This document shows positions 4,333 to 6,474 of a DNA stretch of 6,474 nt, one piece after another. The notes under the pieces were generated by a model. The model saw nothing but the letters and a program-made list of their open reading frames with translations, was not told the origin of the DNA and ran no database searches. The DNA lies in contig PWQB01000535.1 of assembly GCA_003556955.1 (NCBI GenBank), forward strand, positions 1-6,474, given 5' to 3'. The number at the start of each line of letters is the position of its first letter. The stretch's first letter is position 1. The DNA is from Nostocaceae cyanobacterium CSSed10_463m. Its GTDB lineage: Bacteria > Cyanobacteriota > Cyanobacteriia > Cyanobacteriales > Nostocaceae. The position numbers were made by a program, and so were the translations under genes.

Positions 4333-5799
4333 ATGAGAAGAATAAAATGGATGGCCTTTGCCTTCCTGGGTGTGTCTTGTTCATTTTTCCTGCAAGCATG
4401 GTTTAAGCCTAGTATTGCTCAAAAACCCTCCAATACTGAAGTCAAACGTTATTTGATTCTGATCAAAGAGGGTGGAGAGATACCAAAAAACCTCAAGAAT
4501 TTAGTAGAAAATGCAGGGGGTGAGGTAGTACGAGAATTACCTGAAGTAGGTATCGCCATCGCTGTATCCAGCAACACGGACTTTTCCTCTGAGATAGAAG
4601 GAAATGTTCAAGTTCAATCAGTGGCGGAAGTACCTGTTCAAGCTTTGCCCCAGGTTGTTATTTCAGAAGAAGTAAAATCATTAAACGCACCTATATCTAC
4701 AACGTCGCCGTTGGAACGACTAAATGCACCCACAGTTGCTGATGACTTATACAATTTAGGCTTACTGTGGGGTATAAACCGTGTCAACGCACCAGCAGCT
4801 TGGTTGGCTGGAGTTACTGGTTCTCGTAATACCGTTGTGGCAGTAATCGACACCGGAATTGCCACCAATCACCCAGATTTAGCTCCTAATATTGTTCATA
4901 CTGCTTGTTATACTTCAGCTGGTAGTTCAGTTGGTCCCAATACGAACGGTGCTTGTAACCCTTACCCCAGCCTGTCTGATCACGGTACTCATGTCGCTGG
5001 TACTATAGCTGCTGCATTTGGTGGTGGTCGAGTTGTTGGTGTAGGTCCAAATCTTGGTCTTGCCAGTTATAACGTCTTTGAAAACATACCAGGATGCGGG
5101 CTGTGTGGCTTCAGTGACTCTCGGTGGGCAGCAATGATTGATGCTGCTAATCGGGGCTACCAAGTTATTAACATGAGTCTCGGTGCTATAGGAAGAATTG
5201 GTGGACAAGGTTCCCAAGGAGTTGCTACTTTCTTAGCCGCAGAAAAACGAGTTGCTAGGTATGTAAACCAGTCAGGTACGACTATGGTAGCTTCTGCTGG
5301 TAATTCTGATTTAAATCTGAATGGCACCATCGTCAATATTCCCGGTGGTATCCCTGGCATTATCAATGTAGGAGCTACTGGCATCCAGCCTGCACCTCGA
5401 TATCCATATCCTGGTGCCTCTGATATTCGTGCATTTTACAGTAATACAGGTGCTGCATTAACTCTTGCGGCTCCAGGTGGTGATTGTGGTCAAACCGATA
5501 GATGTGATCCTGCAACCCGCCCAACAAATTGGTTTGAACACTTGGTTTTGAGTCCCATCGTTGATCCTAATCCAACCTGTGCTGCTGCTGCCAGTTGTAA
5601 TATCAGTTATGGTTGGAAAGCTGGTACTAGTATGGCATCTCCTCACGTAGCTGGTGTTGCTGCTCTCATGAAAGATGAAAATCCGAACCTTAGCCCTCAA
5701 CAAATAGCAGCACAACTTACACTAACAGCTGAAAACTTGAGAAACCGTCAGCAGTTTGGTCATGGCATGGTAAATGCCCAAGGTGCTTTAAAAAAATGA
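4333..5799 (+). CDS. Secreted subtilisin-family (S8) serine protease precursor
   Basis: A 488-residue exported endopeptidase, counted from ATG 4333. The signal peptide has a basic start (MRRIKW), a hydrophobic core to about residue 23, and a likely signal peptidase I site after Ser-Ile-Ala29. About residues 36-100 look like an I9-type propeptide (RYLILIKEGG...), the inhibitor/chaperone removed on maturation. The catalytic domain runs from about 130 to the C-terminus with the triad intact: Asp173 (AVIDTG), His217 (DHGTHVAG) and Ser433 (GTSMASPHVAG), plus oxyanion Asn324 (ASAGNS). The domain contains exactly eight cysteines in close pairs (192/208, 255/258, 385/391, 416/422), suggesting four disulfides and an oxidising location. 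A segment of about 45 residues before the catalytic Ser is Cys- and Pro-rich. TTG at 4327 in the same frame is a possible but less likely start; no clear Shine-Dalgarno is seen for either. It is distinct in size from the larger Ca-dependent protease PrcA of Anabaena. The natural substrate cannot be inferred. Confidence 0.95.
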   Translation: MRRIKWMAFAFLGVSCSFFLQAWFKPSIAQKPSNTEVKRYLILIKEGGEIPKNLKNLVENAGGEVVRELPEVGIAIAVSSNTDFSSEIEGNVQVQSVAEVPVQALPQVVISEEVKSLNAPISTTSPLERLNAPTVADDLYNLGLLWGINRVNAPAAWLAGVTGSRNTVVAVIDTGIATNHPDLAPNIVHTACYTSAGSSVGPNTNGACNPYPSLSDHGTHVAGTIAAAFGGGRVVGVGPNLGLASYNVFENIPGCGLCGFSDSRWAAMIDAANRGYQVINMSLGAIGRIGGQGSQGVATFLAAEKRVARYVNQSGTTMVASAGNSDLNLNGTIVNIPGGIPGIINVGATGIQPAPRYPYPGASDIRAFYSNTGAALTLAAPGGDCGQTDRCDPATRPTNWFEHLVLSPIVDPNPTCAAAASCNISYGWKAGTSMASPHVAGVAALMKDENPNLSPQQIAAQLTLTAENLRNRQQFGHGMVNAQGALKK

Positions 5800-5827
5800 A
5801 GTAATTAGATACTCATATTTTTTACTA

Positions 5828-5867
5828 CCCCTCTATTGGTAAATGCCAATAGAGAGGCAATACTTTT
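5828..5867 (+). terminator. Probable terminator hairpin after the S8 protease gene
   Basis: A 12-bp stem with one C-A mismatch (5828-5839 with 5846-5857) and a 6-nt loop (5840-5845) begins 28 bp after the stop codon. A run of only four T's follows at 5864-5867, six bases past the stem, so termination would be moderate. The same sequence also forms the outer left arm of the larger inverted-repeat region, so its origin may be a mobile repeat reused as a terminator. Confidence 0.5.
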
Positions 5868-5880
5868 CGGTTAAGGTTGT

Positions 5881-5903
5881 GTTCGCGTAGCGTGCCGTAG
5901 GCA
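5881..5903. repeat. Dispersed Nostoc-type repeat with TGCC-GTA-GGCA hairpin
   Basis: The sequence GTTCGCGTAGCGTGCC followed by GTAGGCA contains a 4-bp stem with a GTA loop (5893-5903) and a direct echo of CGTAG. From memory, GCGTAGCGT-x-CCGTAGG-type motifs are scattered in very many copies through Nostoc and Anabaena intergenic DNA. Family membership rests on recognition and not on a search. Confidence 0.6.
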
Positions 5904-5979
5904 ATCCCCCCCAACCACCCTTGAAAAAGGGGGGCTAAACTCTTTAAAGTCCCCCTTCTTAAGGGGGATTTAGGGGGAT
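5904..5979. repeat. C-run/G-run inverted repeat block with two inner hairpins
   Basis: The terminal 7-mers ATCCCCC (5904-5910) and GGGGGAT (5973-5979) are inverted. Within are CCCTT-GAAA-AAGGG (5918-5931) and CCCCCTT-CTT-AAGGGGG (5951-5967). Blocks of alternating CCCCC and GGGGG with AA/TT edges are common dispersed repeats in cyanobacterial spacers, as I remember them. The whole block could form a cruciform or a branched RNA that blocks read-through between the convergent neighbours. Confidence 0.65.
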
Positions 5980-6099
5980 CTCCAATGAGCAAATATCGTT
6001 AACCGAACAGTATTGAATAGAGAGGGGTGTTTCACAAATAACACATCTTTAATCAAGAATAGTCTCTGAAACCTAACAAAACTAATTAATAGAAAATGG

Positions 6100-6402
6100 C
6101 TATTCAAAGCGCCTAACTTCAAACCCCCGCAAACCTTCAGGCTGTTCATACTCAACCACAACATCTTTCACCACCGCAGCTGGGGGGCCAGCATGACACC
6201 AGCGAACCATCTCTTCGACAACCACCCGCGCCCCTTCAAAAACTGCCTCCACACGATCATCAGGGAGATTTCGCACCCAACCAGTTAAACCCAACTGACT
6301 AGCTGTATCGACAGTCGCATAGCGATAGCCCACCCCTTGTACTCGACCGGAAATCAATACATGGGCGCGGACTATCTTGGGCAGTGATGTAGGATTCTGC
6401 AT
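6100..6402 (-). CDS. acyP: Acylphosphatase
   Basis: A 100-residue cytoplasmic enzyme that hydrolyses the carboxyl-phosphate bond of acyl phosphates such as acetyl or carbamoyl phosphate (EC 3.6.1.7). The length is normal for the family. The phosphate-binding loop GRVQGVGYR is at 19-27 with catalytic Arg27, and catalytic Asn45 lies in GWVRNLPDDRVEAVFEG. The C-terminal strand GFEVRRF closes the ferredoxin-like fold as usual. The first 10 or so residues (MQNPTSLPKI) precede the core and are variable in the family, so the ATG at 6402 is reasonable; no strong Shine-Dalgarno is visible. It is convergent with the S8 protease gene, and no minus-strand terminator is obvious after its TAG stop, where the repeat region begins about 70 bp later. 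It appears monocistronic. Confidence 0.96.
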   Translation of the reverse strand: MQNPTSLPKIVRAHVLISGRVQGVGYRYATVDTASQLGLTGWVRNLPDDRVEAVFEGARVVVEEMVRWCHAGPPAAVVKDVVVEYEQPEGLRGFEVRRFE

Positions 6403-6474
6403 AGATTAGTCAATGCTTTACGATTTCCAGTCTAACTGTTTTGTGGACGCACAACCGAATTTTTTACTCAAACA

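Larger units (their letters stand above)
5827..6028. mobile_element. 202-bp MITE-like nested inverted-repeat region
   Basis: The ends are inverted copies: ACCCCTCTATT at 5827 and, as reverse complement, ACCCCTCTCTATT at 6028, differing by one CT. Further in, CAATACTTTTCGGTTAA (5858-5874) pairs with 5999-6015 at 16 of 17 positions. Inside lie a GTAGCG-type repeat (5881-5903) and a C/G-run hairpin block (5904-5979). No open reading frame is credible and no transposase is present. I see no clear target-site duplication. It fills the space between two converging genes and looks like a non-autonomous element into which other repeats have inserted, or a composite of dispersed repeats. Confidence 0.55.

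Noticed and set aside
4333..4419. Lipoprotein signal (LGVSC) in the S8 protease
   Set aside because: The residue at -3 relative to the Cys is Gly and not Leu/Val/Ile, and a good signal peptidase I site (Ser-Ile-Ala) lies further on.
5970..6164. Minus-strand 64-codon open frame
   Set aside because: It runs from inside the acylphosphatase gene in another frame through the repeat region; no start signal or domain.

Overview
The window looks like chromosomal DNA of a filamentous, Nostoc/Anabaena-type cyanobacterium. The evidence is a heptanucleotide short tandem repeat array, a HIP1 octamer (GCGATCGC), dispersed GC-rich hairpin repeats of the kind scattered through these genomes, AT-rich spacers, and protein-coding genes that mostly lack strong Shine-Dalgarno sequences. 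The assignment rests on pattern recognition; no database search was run.

Layout, left to right. Positions 1-165 hold the 7-bp tandem array, which runs off the left edge. It lies 3 bp beyond the stop codon of a minus-strand gene for a two-domain universal stress protein (169-1020). A 503-bp AT-rich spacer follows, with one GC-rich hairpin repeat. Next is a minus-strand gene for an oligopeptidase A-type M3 metallopeptidase (1524-3632), complete with its HEFGH zinc site. The 700-bp stretch from 3633 to 4332 has no convincing protein gene but is rich in regulatory sequence. It contains a minus-strand transcription unit with a perfect -35, a 17-bp spacer, a -10, an overlapping HLR1 (RpaB-type) site, about 155 nt of transcript with an anti-Shine-Dalgarno pyrimidine tract, and a textbook intrinsic terminator. 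I interpret it as a small regulatory RNA, most likely the cyanobacterial photosynthesis regulator PsrR1. To its right are several dyads and a perfect TATAAT box flanked by a 10-bp inverted repeat. These lead into a plus-strand gene for a secreted subtilisin-family (S8) protease (4333-5799). Past its stop lies a 202-bp nested inverted-repeat (MITE-like) region (5827-6028), and then a convergent minus-strand acylphosphatase gene (6100-6402).

The protein genes look like independent single-gene units and not an operon. Themes are stress response (universal stress protein), cytoplasmic peptide turnover (oligopeptidase A), extracytoplasmic proteolysis (S8 protease) and acyl-phosphate hydrolysis. 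The most interesting part is the small RNA: its HLR1 site predicts control by light or redox through RpaB, and its exposed pyrimidine tract predicts repression of target mRNAs at their ribosome-binding sites.
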